Source: Dietzia natronolimnaea (GTDB taxonomy: Bacteria > Actinomycetota > Actinomycetes > Mycobacteriales > Mycobacteriaceae). From it: a DNA stretch of 64,000 nt. Location of the stretch: NCBI RefSeq assembly GCF_039525805.1, contig NZ_BAAAHZ010000014.1, one strand, 5' to 3'. The notes beneath the pieces are model-generated. The model worked only from the letters and a program-made list of their open reading frames with translations, did no database searches and had not been told where the DNA came from. The position numbers were made by a program, and so were the translations under genes. Below are positions 24,979 through 33,540 of the stretch, piece after piece; position 1 is the stretch's first letter; each line of letters opens with the position of its first letter.

Positions 24979-25136
24979 GGGTCCAGGGGTTTACGCCCGT
25001 CGAGATCCCGTAGGAAATCAGGGTCGTCGTCCGGTGCGATCACCCGCGGCGGGGCCGGCCGTGAACCGGGCCCGAAGGCCCGCCACAGCAGGATTGCCAC
25101 GGTCACCACACCGATGAGTGCGAACAGCCAGATCAC
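24975..25136 (-). CDS. Small membrane protein (53 aa)
   Basis: Translation VIWLFALIGVVTVAILLWRA is one membrane helix, followed by a Pro-rich stretch and acidic DDDPDFLRDL. GTG at 25136 has AAGGAGG 5 nt upstream, so a real gene is likely despite its size. It is tail-to-tail with the phosphatase (stops overlap) and divergent from the DUF4229 gene with 39 bp between starts. Function unknown. Confidence 0.7.
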   Translation of the reverse strand: MIWLFALIGVVTVAILLWRAFGPGSRPAPPRVIAPDDDPDFLRDLDGRKPLDP

Positions 25137-25162
25137 TCGAACCTCCTTCACACCACGATACG

Positions 25163-25168
25163 TATCCT
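25163..25168 (+). promoter_or_regulatory. Leaderless -10 hexamer of the DUF4229 gene
   Basis: TATCCT, 7 nt before the ATG at 25176. Confidence 0.5.
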
Positions 25169-25175
25169 GGTGTTC

Positions 25176-25505
25176 ATGAGCGAGCGAGACGAGTCGGCAA
25201 TCCCGGCACAGGTGACCACCGGAACCAGGCCCGGCGCACGGCTGGCCCGCAACATGATGTTCTACACCGTGTTGAGACTGCTGATGGTCGTGGCGTTGAC
25301 CCTGGTCATCATAGGGATCGGCCGCCTCGCCGGGGTGGACGTCCCGGTGCTCGTCGCGGCGATACTCTCGGTGGTGGTCGCGCTACCGTTGTCCATGATC
25401 CTGTTCACCCGCCTGCGCGCGGAGATCAACTCCGACATCTCGGCGGTCGACGCCGACCGGCGGGCCAAGCGCGAGGACCTGCGTCGTCGGATGGACGAGG
25501 CCTGA
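25176..25505 (+). CDS. DUF4229-type membrane protein
   Basis: 109-aa protein: two membrane helices (RLLMVVALTLVIIGIGRLAG and VPVLVAAILSVVVALPLSMI) and a charged coiled C-terminus (DISAVDADRRAKREDLRRRM), the layout of actinobacterial DUF4229 proteins, often found in men neighbourhoods. The start is fixed by TATCCT 7 nt upstream. Confidence 0.75.
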   Translation: MSERDESAIPAQVTTGTRPGARLARNMMFYTVLRLLMVVALTLVIIGIGRLAGVDVPVLVAAILSVVVALPLSMILFTRLRAEINSDISAVDADRRAKREDLRRRMDEA

Positions 25506-25506
25506 C

Positions 25507-26316
25507 CTAGCTGGTCGGAGCGGGCCAGGGCAACGCCGGGAGCTGCTCCGACCCGAACGATCCCCTCCACCCGAACGGCGGCAGGACCGAGTTCTGGGCT
25601 GCCGGGGGTTCGGACTCGACGGTTCCGGGCGCGGTCGGCACCTCTGTCGGCGCCGGTTCCGTGGATCCGGTGGTGGGTTGGCTGACCTGTCCCCCGGTCG
25701 TGGTGGTCTCGACCTCGCCCGGGGTAGAGGGCTCCGTGCCTCCGGGAGAGGTGGGCGGGCTGGTCGGTGAGGTGGTCGGCGGCGTCGTGCCCTCCGGTGG
25801 GGTCACCGGCGTGCCCGGTGTCGTCTCCTCGGTGGTGCCGTCGCCCGGACCGTTCTCCGTCGGCTCGTCCGGGTCCCCGTCGGGCTCGTCGGCGTCGAAC
25901 CACGGATCCTGCACACCGACGTCCGTCCGCGGTTGGGCCGGGGTCCACTGGGTGGTCGGGGTGCCCGCCGCGGGCTGGCGGGGAGGAGCGTAGGTCCCCG
26001 TCTCGTCGTCGGCGACGTACAGCGCACCCGGGGCGGGCTGCACCCCGATGTAATAGCGGCTGAGGCAGTGGTCGGTGACGCTCTGGCTACCGTCCGTGAA
26101 GACGGTCATCCCGGGGGTACCGCCGTCGGCCTCGGTCGCGCACCGCGCGATGAAGCGACCCGGTTGGGTCTCGCGCTCGGTCGGTTCGGCCGCGGAGGTC
26201 AGTTCGGTGGCAGAGGCGGACCCCGGGGCTTCCGACAGGACCTGCGGATCCGGCTGTGCGCACGACGCCGCCACCAGCGCGATCGCGCCGGCGGACAGGA
26301 GCACCCGAATTTGCAT
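25507..26316 (-). CDS. Putative lipoprotein with Pro/Thr-rich domain
   Basis: 269-aa exported protein: signal peptide LLSAGAIALVAAS followed by Cys-20, a plausible though weak lipobox. Then a small domain with two cysteines (RFIARCATEADGG, SVTDHCLSRYYIG), a long Pro/Thr/Glu linker (about 120-235) and a C-terminal WRGSFGSEQLPALPWP. No known domain recognised. It lies 69 bp downstream of the ABC permease on the same strand, so co-transcription is possible. Confidence 0.65.
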   Translation of the reverse strand: MQIRVLLSAGAIALVAASCAQPDPQVLSEAPGSASATELTSAAEPTERETQPGRFIARCATEADGGTPGMTVFTDGSQSVTDHCLSRYYIGVQPAPGALYVADDETGTYAPPRQPAAGTPTTQWTPAQPRTDVGVQDPWFDADEPDGDPDEPTENGPGDGTTEETTPGTPVTPPEGTTPPTTSPTSPPTSPGGTEPSTPGEVETTTTGGQVSQPTTGSTEPAPTEVPTAPGTVESEPPAAQNSVLPPFGWRGSFGSEQLPALPWPAPTS

Positions 26317-26385
26317 AACGATAGTGTCTCAGTTCCGTCAAAGGATGGCTACCGGTCGACGCTGTGGAACACGTCATGCCGGGGG

Positions 26386-28950
26386 TCAGATGCCGGCCGC
26401 CCGCGTGCGGACCGCGCCGAGTGAGGCCACGGCGGCGGCGAGGACGGCGGCCCCGAGCCCACCGACTCCCACCGTGATCAGATCGGTCACCGGTGGCGCG
26501 ATGTTACCGGCGATCCCGGCGCCCACCATGGCGACCGCGCCGAGCCTGCCGAACGCCGCACCCAGGACCACCCCGAGTGCCGAGGCGCTCGCCGCCACCA
26601 GGGCGGTCTCCGCGACGAGCATCAGCCACACGCCGGTCCGGGTGACGCCCACGCCGCGGAGCAACCCGATCTCGCGCGTCCGCTCCCGGACCGCGAGCGT
26701 GAGCGTGTTGACCACTCCCACCAGTGCGAGCGCCACCGCCACCGCCAGCAGGAGCGAACTGGACGTGAGCACGGTCCGGACGGAGCCCGCGATCTGGTCG
26801 CGGGAGGCGAACGTCTCGGTGACCGCCAGCGACGGGTCGGCGTCCACCACCGCCGACCTCACCCCGTCGAGCGCCGCCTCGAGGGACCCGCCCTCGAGGT
26901 CGTCGTCCATCCGCAGCCACTGCTCGGTGCGCGGGACGAACTGCTGCGGGATCTCCTGACCCTCCGGCCAGGGGGATCCGTCCGGCAGGTGCGCCACGGG
27001 CCAGTCGGGGACGCTGCCCGGGGCGGCGAGGGCCCACTGGTCGGATGAGCGGCGCACGACGAGGTCCCGTCCGTCGTCGTCGGTGAAGAAGCGGAACCGG
27101 ACGGTGTCGCCGTCACGGGCGTCCGCGGCGACGGGGGAGGACTCGGGCAGCACGATCTCGCCCGGGCCGGGGAGGACGACCTCGCGGCGCATCACCTGTG
27201 CCACCCGGGACGGATCGGCCACGCGCAGGACCGTGCGCCTACCGTCGTCGTCGCGGGCGTACATGTCGACGACGACGAGGGAGTCCGCCACCCCGTCCAG
27301 TCCCGCCAGCTGCTCGGGCAGTCCGCCGGGCAACATCCCGTCGGGTGCGGTGACGGCCACGTCCAGCGGGACGCGGTCGACCAGTCGCGACTCGATGGCG
27401 GGCCCCAGCAGGGCGATCCCGGTGACCATGGTCGAGGTGAGGGTCACGCCCACCAGCACGGCGGCCGAGGTGGCGGCCGTGCGGCGCGGACTGCGCGCGG
27501 TGTTGCGTGCGCCGAGCAGGCCGACGGGTCCGAGGACCGGTCCGACGACCGTGCCGATCATCCCGAGCAGGGTGGGCAGGGCCCCCGCCGTCACCGCCAG
27601 CACCCCGAGGAACGTGAGCACGCCCCAGGCGCCGGCCTCCACCACCGAGCGCGAGTCCACCGCGGAGGTCATGCCGGTCCATCCGGCCACCGCGACGGCG
27701 GAACCCGCCACCACCATCGCGAGGCGACGCCACCACGGGTCGGGGCGGACATCTGCCGGTCTGAGCGCTCCGAGCGGGCTGCCCGAGGTGGCCCGCCACA
27801 GCGCGGGCAGGGCGGTGAGCAGGGTGATCCCCACCCCGACCGCCGCGGAGAGAGCGTAGGCGCCCGGCGGCACGGTGACCTCCTGCAGCGGGATCGTCAC
27901 CCCGAGCCCCGGCGCGAGATCCGAGGCCGCCGAGACGCCCGCCCGGCCCAGTGCCAGCCCGGCCGCGGTGGCGAGCACGGCCACCGCCAGTGCCTCGGCG
28001 GCCCCGGACAGGCGCAGCTGCAGGCGCGAGGCGCCCAGGCACCGCAGCAGCGCCGTCTCGCGGACGCGGGCCGCGAACACCACCGCGAAGGTCGTCCCGA
28101 TCACGAGCGCGGCCACCGCCACGGCCAGGACGGTGAAGGCGAGCAGGGCCCGCGTATAGACGTCGCGGCCGCCGACGAACGACCGGGCGAGCGCGTCGGC
28201 CTCCGCCGCGCCGGTGGAGACCTCGACGGCCGAGGTCCCCGGGACGCCGGCCAGTCGCTCGGTGATCCGCCCCGCGAGGTCGGTGTCGGGCACCGAACCG
28301 TCCCCGGCCACGCGCACGTCCCCGCCCGCCCCCGACGCCGACCACCGCTGGATCTGCTCGTCGACGGCGTACAGCGGGAACGCCGCCTCGAGATCCGGCT
28401 GGCCCGACAGGTCGAACAGGCCCACGACAGTGACGGGGGCGGGGTCGGAGCGGCCGGACGGCTGGACCTCGAACGTCGCACCCAGCGGGACGTCGGAATC
28501 CGCGCGCACGGCCACCTCGCCGGGCCCGGCGGGCAGGCGCCCGGATGCCAGGGTCTGCCAGCGCAGGTCGTCGTCGGTGGACAGGGCCGTCGCCGTCGTC
28601 ATCTGTTGGGCCCGTCCCTCCACACGGACCCGGACGTACGACTGCGTGTCGACAGTGACCGCGCTGACCCCGGGCGTGGAGGCGATGGCCTCCAGGCCGA
28701 GCCGTTGCGCCTCGGCGGCCTCCTCCCGGCCGGCGTCGGTGCCGGCGGAGGTGCGGTCGCCGAGGTTCTGCACGAGCACCGAGGTGGCCGCGTAGCGCAG
28801 GCCGAAGGTGGCGTCCGCGCTGGCCGAGATCGTGCGCAGGACGCCCACCGAGGCCAGGACGAAACCCACGGCGACGGCGATGGCCAGGACGGTGCCCAGG
28901 TAGCGGCCCGCGTTCGCGCGGAGCTGGCCCAGGATCAGCCGGGGGCTCAC
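26386..28950 (-). CDS. ABC transporter permease, FtsX/MacB-like
   Basis: 854-aa permease of the duplicated FtsX type: N-terminal helix (TVLAIAVAVGFVLASVGVL), extracytoplasmic domain (about 45-265), three helices, a central pair, a second extracytoplasmic domain (about 520-720) and three C-terminal helices with LAVRERTREIGLLRGVGVTR. GTG at 28950 overlaps the stop of the ATPase gene by GTGA. With the ATPase it makes an exporter or mechanotransmission complex of the MacB/LolCDE class; substrate unknown. Confidence 0.88.
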   Translation of the reverse strand: MSPRLILGQLRANAGRYLGTVLAIAVAVGFVLASVGVLRTISASADATFGLRYAATSVLVQNLGDRTSAGTDAGREEAAEAQRLGLEAIASTPGVSAVTVDTQSYVRVRVEGRAQQMTTATALSTDDDLRWQTLASGRLPAGPGEVAVRADSDVPLGATFEVQPSGRSDPAPVTVVGLFDLSGQPDLEAAFPLYAVDEQIQRWSASGAGGDVRVAGDGSVPDTDLAGRITERLAGVPGTSAVEVSTGAAEADALARSFVGGRDVYTRALLAFTVLAVAVAALVIGTTFAVVFAARVRETALLRCLGASRLQLRLSGAAEALAVAVLATAAGLALGRAGVSAASDLAPGLGVTIPLQEVTVPPGAYALSAAVGVGITLLTALPALWRATSGSPLGALRPADVRPDPWWRRLAMVVAGSAVAVAGWTGMTSAVDSRSVVEAGAWGVLTFLGVLAVTAGALPTLLGMIGTVVGPVLGPVGLLGARNTARSPRRTAATSAAVLVGVTLTSTMVTGIALLGPAIESRLVDRVPLDVAVTAPDGMLPGGLPEQLAGLDGVADSLVVVDMYARDDDGRRTVLRVADPSRVAQVMRREVVLPGPGEIVLPESSPVAADARDGDTVRFRFFTDDDGRDLVVRRSSDQWALAAPGSVPDWPVAHLPDGSPWPEGQEIPQQFVPRTEQWLRMDDDLEGGSLEAALDGVRSAVVDADPSLAVTETFASRDQIAGSVRTVLTSSSLLLAVAVALALVGVVNTLTLAVRERTREIGLLRGVGVTRTGVWLMLVAETALVAASASALGVVLGAAFGRLGAVAMVGAGIAGNIAPPVTDLITVGVGGLGAAVLAAAVASLGAVRTRAAGI

Positions 28951-29702
28951 GCGGTGGCCGGACGGCGCCCGGCGAGGGTGCGCATGGCGGCGTCGATGGT
29001 GTCCTGGGTCGGGGAGTCGATCTCGTCGGCGATCCGCCCGTCGGCCAGCACCAGCACCCTGTCCGTGTAGGCGGCGGCATGGGTGTCGTGGGTGACCATG
29101 ACGACCGTCTGACCGGTCTCGCGCGCACAGGCTCCGAGCAATGCGAGCACCGCCTCACCGGAACCGGAGTCGAGGTTGCCGGTGGGCTCGTCGGCGAAGA
29201 CCACGTCGGGGCGGGGCAGCAGTGCGCGGGCGATCGCCACCCGCTGCTGCTGGCCGCCCGAGAGCTCGTGCGGTCGTCGGCGGAGCAGGTCGCCGATCCC
29301 GAGCTCGCCCACCAGGCCGTCGAACCGCGTGCGGTCCGGTCGGCGGAACGCCATCCGGACCGGCAGGACGATGTTCTCGCGCACCGATAGCGAGGGGACC
29401 AGGTTGAAGGACTGGAACACGAACCCGACCCTGGTGCGTCGCAGGCGCGTCCGGCCGGCGTCGCTCAGGCGCGTGACCTCGGTGGACCCGATCGACACCG
29501 TGCCGTGGTCGGGGGTGTCGAGACCGGCCAGGCAGTGCATGAGGGTGGACTTGCCGCTGCCGGAGGGGCCCATGACGGCGGTCCAGTGCCCCCTGTCCAC
29601 CGCGACGTCCACGCCGTCCAGAGCCCGGACCTCCACGGAGGCGCGTGAGTAGGTCTTGCGCAGGCCGCGGGCCCGGATCGCGATCTCGGGGGGTGGGGTC
29701 AC
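28947..29702 (-). CDS. ABC transporter ATP-binding protein, MacB/LolD-like
   Basis: 251-aa ATPase: Walker A GPSGSGKST, Q-loop VFQSFNLVPSLSVREN, signature LSGGQQQRVAIARAL, Walker B VVFADEPTGNLD, H-loop VMVTHD. GTG at 29702 is chosen because GGAAGGA precedes it by 5 nt; starts further out would add unrelated residues. It is coupled to the permease by a GTGA overlap. Confidence 0.92.
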   Translation of the reverse strand: MTPPPEIAIRARGLRKTYSRASVEVRALDGVDVAVDRGHWTAVMGPSGSGKSTLMHCLAGLDTPDHGTVSIGSTEVTRLSDAGRTRLRRTRVGFVFQSFNLVPSLSVRENIVLPVRMAFRRPDRTRFDGLVGELGIGDLLRRRPHELSGGQQQRVAIARALLPRPDVVFADEPTGNLDSGSGEAVLALLGACARETGQTVVMVTHDTHAAAYTDRVLVLADGRIADEIDSPTQDTIDAAMRTLAGRRPATA

Positions 29703-29801
29703 GGGGGTCCTTCCATCGGGCACGACATCCGGCCACGTCGGCCACGGCATCCGCCGATGAGTGTATTGACCGACCGACACCCCGGCCGAACCTGTGGCTC
29801 G

Positions 29802-29816
29802 TGTGACTAATGTGAC
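29802..29816. promoter_or_regulatory. GTCACA direct repeat (MtrA-box-like), first surface gene
   Basis: TGTGAC-TAA-TGTGAC; on the other strand GTCACA-N3-GTCACA. The same 15-mer with one change lies at 32038-32052 before the third gene of this cluster. Direct GTCACA-type repeats are described for MtrA, the actinobacterial cell-wall response regulator. Confidence 0.5.
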
Positions 29817-29881
29817 GTATGGTGCTCTAGTGACTGGGCTGCCCCGGTCGTGCCCCGCCCCCCGGACGACAAGGTGAATCC

Positions 29882-30931
29882 ATGTTCCAGCGCCGCCCCC
29901 ACAGCCCCGCCCCCCGCGCCCGCTCACTCGCCCTGGGTGGCGCCCTGGCCGCGCTCGCCGTGGTCGGGGGAGGGACCGTCGTCGCCGTGTCCGCACCGAC
30001 CGACGTCGCCGCCGGCGACATCCTGCTGGCGCAGAACGCCACCGGACAGGACGCGACGGCCCAGGAGATGCAGCTGGGGGTCCCGGTGAACCTCGACCTC
30101 GAGCCCGTGGTGGCCCGTGCCGCCGGGGGCTCGATCCCGGCCGGCACCACCATCCAGGTCACGGGACTGCCCGACGGACTCACCCAGGACGGGTGGGTGA
30201 TCTCCGGGACGCCCACCCGGGCGGGCGACTACGACGTGCTCGTCACCGTCTCCAACGGCGCGGTGTCCCAGTCCGAGAAGCTCACGGTCACCGTGGTCGA
30301 TCCGTCCGGCGCCGCCGCGGCGACCGCCACCACCACCGCGGATGCCGGGGACGAGGCCGGGGCGGACGACGCCTCCGATGACGACGAGTCCACGACCGAT
30401 CCCACCACCACGATCGATCCCACCACCACGACCGATCCCACCACCACGACCGCTCCGGCGACGGCGACCACCACCGCGCAGCCCGACCCCACCCTCTCGG
30501 CCGCTCCCGGCTCCCCGGCGGCCGACGCCGTGGAGGCCGACGGGTCCGACCTCGACCCGACAGCTGACGACGACGAGGTGGGCACCACGCCCGACCTGTG
30601 CGCGGTCCTCGGTGACGGCGAGATGGACGGCGCCTCCCTGGCGACCCTGCTGCCGGCGCTCACCGGTGAGGAGGACTCCGCGTCCTCCGGTCTGCTCCTG
30701 GTCCTGGTCAACGCCGTCGTCGGCATGCTCCCGTCGATCCTCGGCGAGAGCGGCTCGATGCAGAACCTGGGATCGGCCGGACAGTTCCTGTGCACCCTCT
30801 CGCCGTCACTGCTGGGCGGGGAGTCCCTCGGCGACACCGACACCGAGACCACGGGAGGCGAGGCTCTCGGCAGCGCCCCGTCCGCGCTGCTCGGGATGTT
30901 CACCACCGGTGCCGGCAGTCTCGGAGACTGA
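29882..30931 (+). CDS. Secreted surface protein with putative-Ig domain and C-x63-C domain
   Basis: 349-aa exported protein. N-terminal signal/anchor (SLALGGALAALAVVGGGTVVAV), a He_PIG-type Ig-like module (about 60-140, GLPDGLTQDGWVISGTPTRAG), a Thr/Asp-rich linker with repeated DPTTT units, then a domain bounded by two cysteines with exactly 63 residues between (DLCAVLG ... QFLCTLS). No enzymatic motif. First of four exported genes in a row. ATG at 29882 with AAGG upstream. Confidence 0.75.
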   Translation: MFQRRPHSPAPRARSLALGGALAALAVVGGGTVVAVSAPTDVAAGDILLAQNATGQDATAQEMQLGVPVNLDLEPVVARAAGGSIPAGTTIQVTGLPDGLTQDGWVISGTPTRAGDYDVLVTVSNGAVSQSEKLTVTVVDPSGAAAATATTTADAGDEAGADDASDDDESTTDPTTTIDPTTTTDPTTTTAPATATTTAQPDPTLSAAPGSPAADAVEADGSDLDPTADDDEVGTTPDLCAVLGDGEMDGASLATLLPALTGEEDSASSGLLLVLVNAVVGMLPSILGESGSMQNLGSAGQFLCTLSPSLLGGESLGDTDTETTGGEALGSAPSALLGMFTTGAGSLGD

Positions 30932-31077
30932 CCGGTAGACGCACCGCGGAAGCACTTACGGCGGACGGGCGGGCGGGATACAGTCCTGATGTCGACAGCA
31001 GGCGCCGCTGACCAGTGGTGGCGCGTGACAGCGTCCGTCGCACTCTGGTCCGTCGCCATCTAAGGGGTCTCATCGCC

Positions 31078-31887
31078 ATGTCCACCCGCAGGGTCGTCAC
31101 CGCCTCCGCAGCCGCACTCCTCGCGGCCGCGCTCTCCGTACCGATCGTCAGCGCCCAGGCCGGGGACGCCGGGTCCCCGGGCTCCGCGACGGGCAGCCTG
31201 GACGCCGGAAGCCTGATGGGGGCCGGCGGCGAGAGCGGGAGTCTCCCCGGCGGGAGCGGCGAGGGGTCCGGGGACGACGGCGACACGGGGAGCGCCGGCT
31301 CGGCGGGGTCCGGAGAAGGCGGGTCGAGCGACGGCAGTGCCGGCGACGAGGGCAGCCTCGACACCTCGAGCGCGGACGACACCAGCGTCGGCGATCTCGT
31401 ACCCGAGTCGGAGGCGAGGTGCGAGCTGCCCGACCTCGGCGGGTCGGTCGCCAAGTTCTACCCGCTGTTCGGGATCTCGGGTGTGCCGACCGCCGTCCTC
31501 GACTTCGTCACCTCCGCACTGGGCTCCTTCCCCAACCTGCTCGACGTGGTCGCGGGGCCCGGCGGGGGAGCGAACCTGGTGGGTCAGACCGGGTCGCTCA
31601 CCGAGCCGCTGTGCACGTCCGTCTTCGGCGGCCAGATGGCCCTGCCTCCGGTCACCGTGATCGTCGACGGGGACGGCAACCCGGTCACCACCGTCACCGG
31701 CACCGTCGCCCCCGGGGGAACCGGTACCGGCAGCATCAGCGGCAGCGGCGCGGAGCCGTCCACCTCGAGCTCCGGCTCGAGCTCCACCCCGAGCTCCGGC
31801 CCGGTCTCCGTCGCGGTCGGAGACGGTGCGGAGTCGGGGACCGGCGCGGTCGCGCTGCCGACCAGCGTTCCCACTCCCGGCGCCTGA
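31078..31887 (+). CDS. Secreted Gly/Ser-rich protein with C-x63-C domain
   Basis: 269-aa exported protein. Signal peptide (AASAAALLAAALSVPIVSAQA order, cleaved after ...VSAQA), a long Gly/Ser/Asp-rich region (about 25-115), then a domain whose two cysteines are also 63 residues apart (ARCELPD ... EPLCTSV), and a Ser/Gly-rich tail. The cysteine spacing and central hydrophobic helix match the preceding gene, so the two domains are probably homologous. No Ig module here. Function unknown. Confidence 0.72.
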   Translation: MSTRRVVTASAAALLAAALSVPIVSAQAGDAGSPGSATGSLDAGSLMGAGGESGSLPGGSGEGSGDDGDTGSAGSAGSGEGGSSDGSAGDEGSLDTSSADDTSVGDLVPESEARCELPDLGGSVAKFYPLFGISGVPTAVLDFVTSALGSFPNLLDVVAGPGGGANLVGQTGSLTEPLCTSVFGGQMALPPVTVIVDGDGNPVTTVTGTVAPGGTGTGSISGSGAEPSTSSSGSSSTPSSGPVSVAVGDGAESGTGAVALPTSVPTPGA

Positions 31888-32037
31888 CCTCCGCCCTTCC
31901 CGAGCCCGACGGCCCGGTCCCCTGACGGGGGCCGGGCCGCAGTCGTCCCGTGGGCCGGGGTCGCGACTCGCTAATCGGGTGCCCACTCTGCAGTGAATAC
32001 CCCTGGGGTGTGTTACTAGTGAGGCTAGAGAGAATTC

Positions 32038-32052
32038 TGTGACTATTGTGAC
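32038..32052. promoter_or_regulatory. GTCACA direct repeat (MtrA-box-like), third surface gene
   Basis: TGTGAC-TAT-TGTGAC, 14 of 15 identical to 29802-29816. It sits in the AT-rich 31970-32110 stretch that must contain the promoter of the following gene. Confidence 0.5.
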
Positions 32053-32158
32053 AGGAGTAGACACTTGATGTGCATGAGGTTAGAGTGACTCTAGAAATGG
32101 TCTGCGCTCCCATATCCGGGGAGTGAGCGATCCGAACCCCTCCGGAAGGAACCAGCCG

Positions 32159-33385
32159 ATGCGTGCTCGCCTCGCCCGCCCTCGTCGTATCGTCCGGGGT
32201 CGCCTTGTCGCCCCCGTCGCAGCCGCAGCGGCGGTCGCCCTCGTGGGCGGCGTCGTCGTCGCCGCCCCCGATGCCCCCACCGTCCGCGGTGACGTCCAGA
32301 CCGTCGCCGTCTCCGCCCCGGCCTTCAACGCCGGAGCCTCCTACTCGTTCGATCTCCAGGGACTCGTCGGGGCAGGGGAGTGGAGCGGCATCGTCATCAC
32401 CGAGGTCAACGGGCTTCCCGAGGGGCTGACCTACGCGGACGGCGTCATTTCCGGGACCGCCGTGGCCGCGGGTGTGTACACCGTGTCGGTCGTCGGGACG
32501 CTCGGTGGCCAGATCGTCACGATTCCGGTGACCCTCACGGTCAACAACCCCGATGGCACCGCCCCGGTCGGCGCCGAGGCCGGTTCGGCGGCCGGTGTCG
32601 AGGGCAGCCTCGGAGGCGAGGCGCAGGCCGGCGGTCAGATCACCACGGGTTCCGCCGGCACCGATGCCATCCTCGGAGCCGTGGTGGGCATCGTGACCTC
32701 GCTCGGTGGGGGTTCCGCGGCCGAGATGGTGACCGGATCGCTCGGCACGGGCGAGACGACCCCCGATGCTCCGGGCCAGACCCCCTCCGCCCCGATCGGC
32801 AGCGACGCCAACGGGCAGATCGACCTCGGCAGCCTGGCCGGCGGCACCCCGGACGGCGGCACGAGCACCCCCGACACCGGATCACCGGTCCAGTCGGGCT
32901 CGACCGGGAACGCCGGCGGAGAAGCAGCCGGCGAGGTGACCGGCGGGCTCGACACCCAGAGCCTGGGGCCGCTGGGTTCGCTGCTCGACACCGGCGGTCA
33001 GACCGGCTCGACCACCGACGGTGAGACCACCACCGGAGGCGACCTCACCACCGGCGGCGGGTTGAACACCGTCGCGCAGGTCGAGGTGCCCGGCTCGTCG
33101 TCGCCCGTCGACACCGGGTCCCTCGGGGACCTGGCCCCCGGACTCGCCTTCACGGGGATCGCCCTGCTCGGCCTGGCCGGACTCGGCCTGGCGCTCGGCG
33201 GCGGCTCGTCGATCCCGGGCTCGACCGCGTTCCTGCCGGCACTCCCGGGTACGTCCACCGGCGGCTCCAGCAACGGTGGTGACACCGGGGGCGGTTCCCT
33301 CGGCTCGACGGCCCCGACCGTCGCGGCGGGCGCCCCCACCACCGTGCAGGCCCCGGGCCCGACGGTCGCCAACGGCCGCGGCTGA
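32159..33385 (+). CDS. Secreted/anchored Ig-like surface protein with LAFTG motif
   Basis: 408-aa exported protein. N-terminal signal (VAPVAAAAAVALVGGVVVAAP), a He_PIG-like module (about 45-130, GLPEGLTYADGVISGTAVAAG), a Gly/Ser/Thr-rich stalk, then LAFTG (329-333) directly before a hydrophobic segment (IALLGLAGLGLALGGG) and a 57-residue low-complexity tail. LAXTG is the class E sortase motif, but the long tail and absent basic residues are unlike a standard sorting signal. ATG at 32159 has GGAAGGA upstream; GTG at 32123 is not preferred. Confidence 0.72.
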   Translation: MRARLARPRRIVRGRLVAPVAAAAAVALVGGVVVAAPDAPTVRGDVQTVAVSAPAFNAGASYSFDLQGLVGAGEWSGIVITEVNGLPEGLTYADGVISGTAVAAGVYTVSVVGTLGGQIVTIPVTLTVNNPDGTAPVGAEAGSAAGVEGSLGGEAQAGGQITTGSAGTDAILGAVVGIVTSLGGGSAAEMVTGSLGTGETTPDAPGQTPSAPIGSDANGQIDLGSLAGGTPDGGTSTPDTGSPVQSGSTGNAGGEAAGEVTGGLDTQSLGPLGSLLDTGGQTGSTTDGETTTGGDLTTGGGLNTVAQVEVPGSSSPVDTGSLGDLAPGLAFTGIALLGLAGLGLALGGGSSIPGSTAFLPALPGTSTGGSSNGGDTGGGSLGSTAPTVAAGAPTTVQAPGPTVANGRG

Positions 33386-33431
33386 GGCCCACGAACTCCC
33401 GGCGGCCGCGCAGGTCGCCGGTGACCACGTC

Positions 33432-33472
33432 CACCCCGAGGACCTCTCACATGATGAGAAGGCCTCGGGGTG
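33432..33472. terminator. Stem-loop between third and fourth surface genes
   Basis: CACCCCGAGGACCTCTCA and its near-complement (TGAGAAGGCCTCGGGGTG) around CATGA: 18-bp stem with two mismatches. It follows the stop codon by 46 nt; no U-tract, which is usual in high-GC actinobacteria. Confidence 0.6.
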
Positions 33473-33540
33473 ACGTGCATTCGTGGGTTACGGTGGCCGG
33501 GTCCTCAGTCGGCTCCCACCGTGACCCCCGAAAGGCATGC

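Noticed and set aside
31996..32012. ATACCCCTGGGGTGTG as another CsoR-like operator
   Set aside because: Arms are uneven and the neighbouring gene is a surface protein; the fit is much poorer than at 23263.
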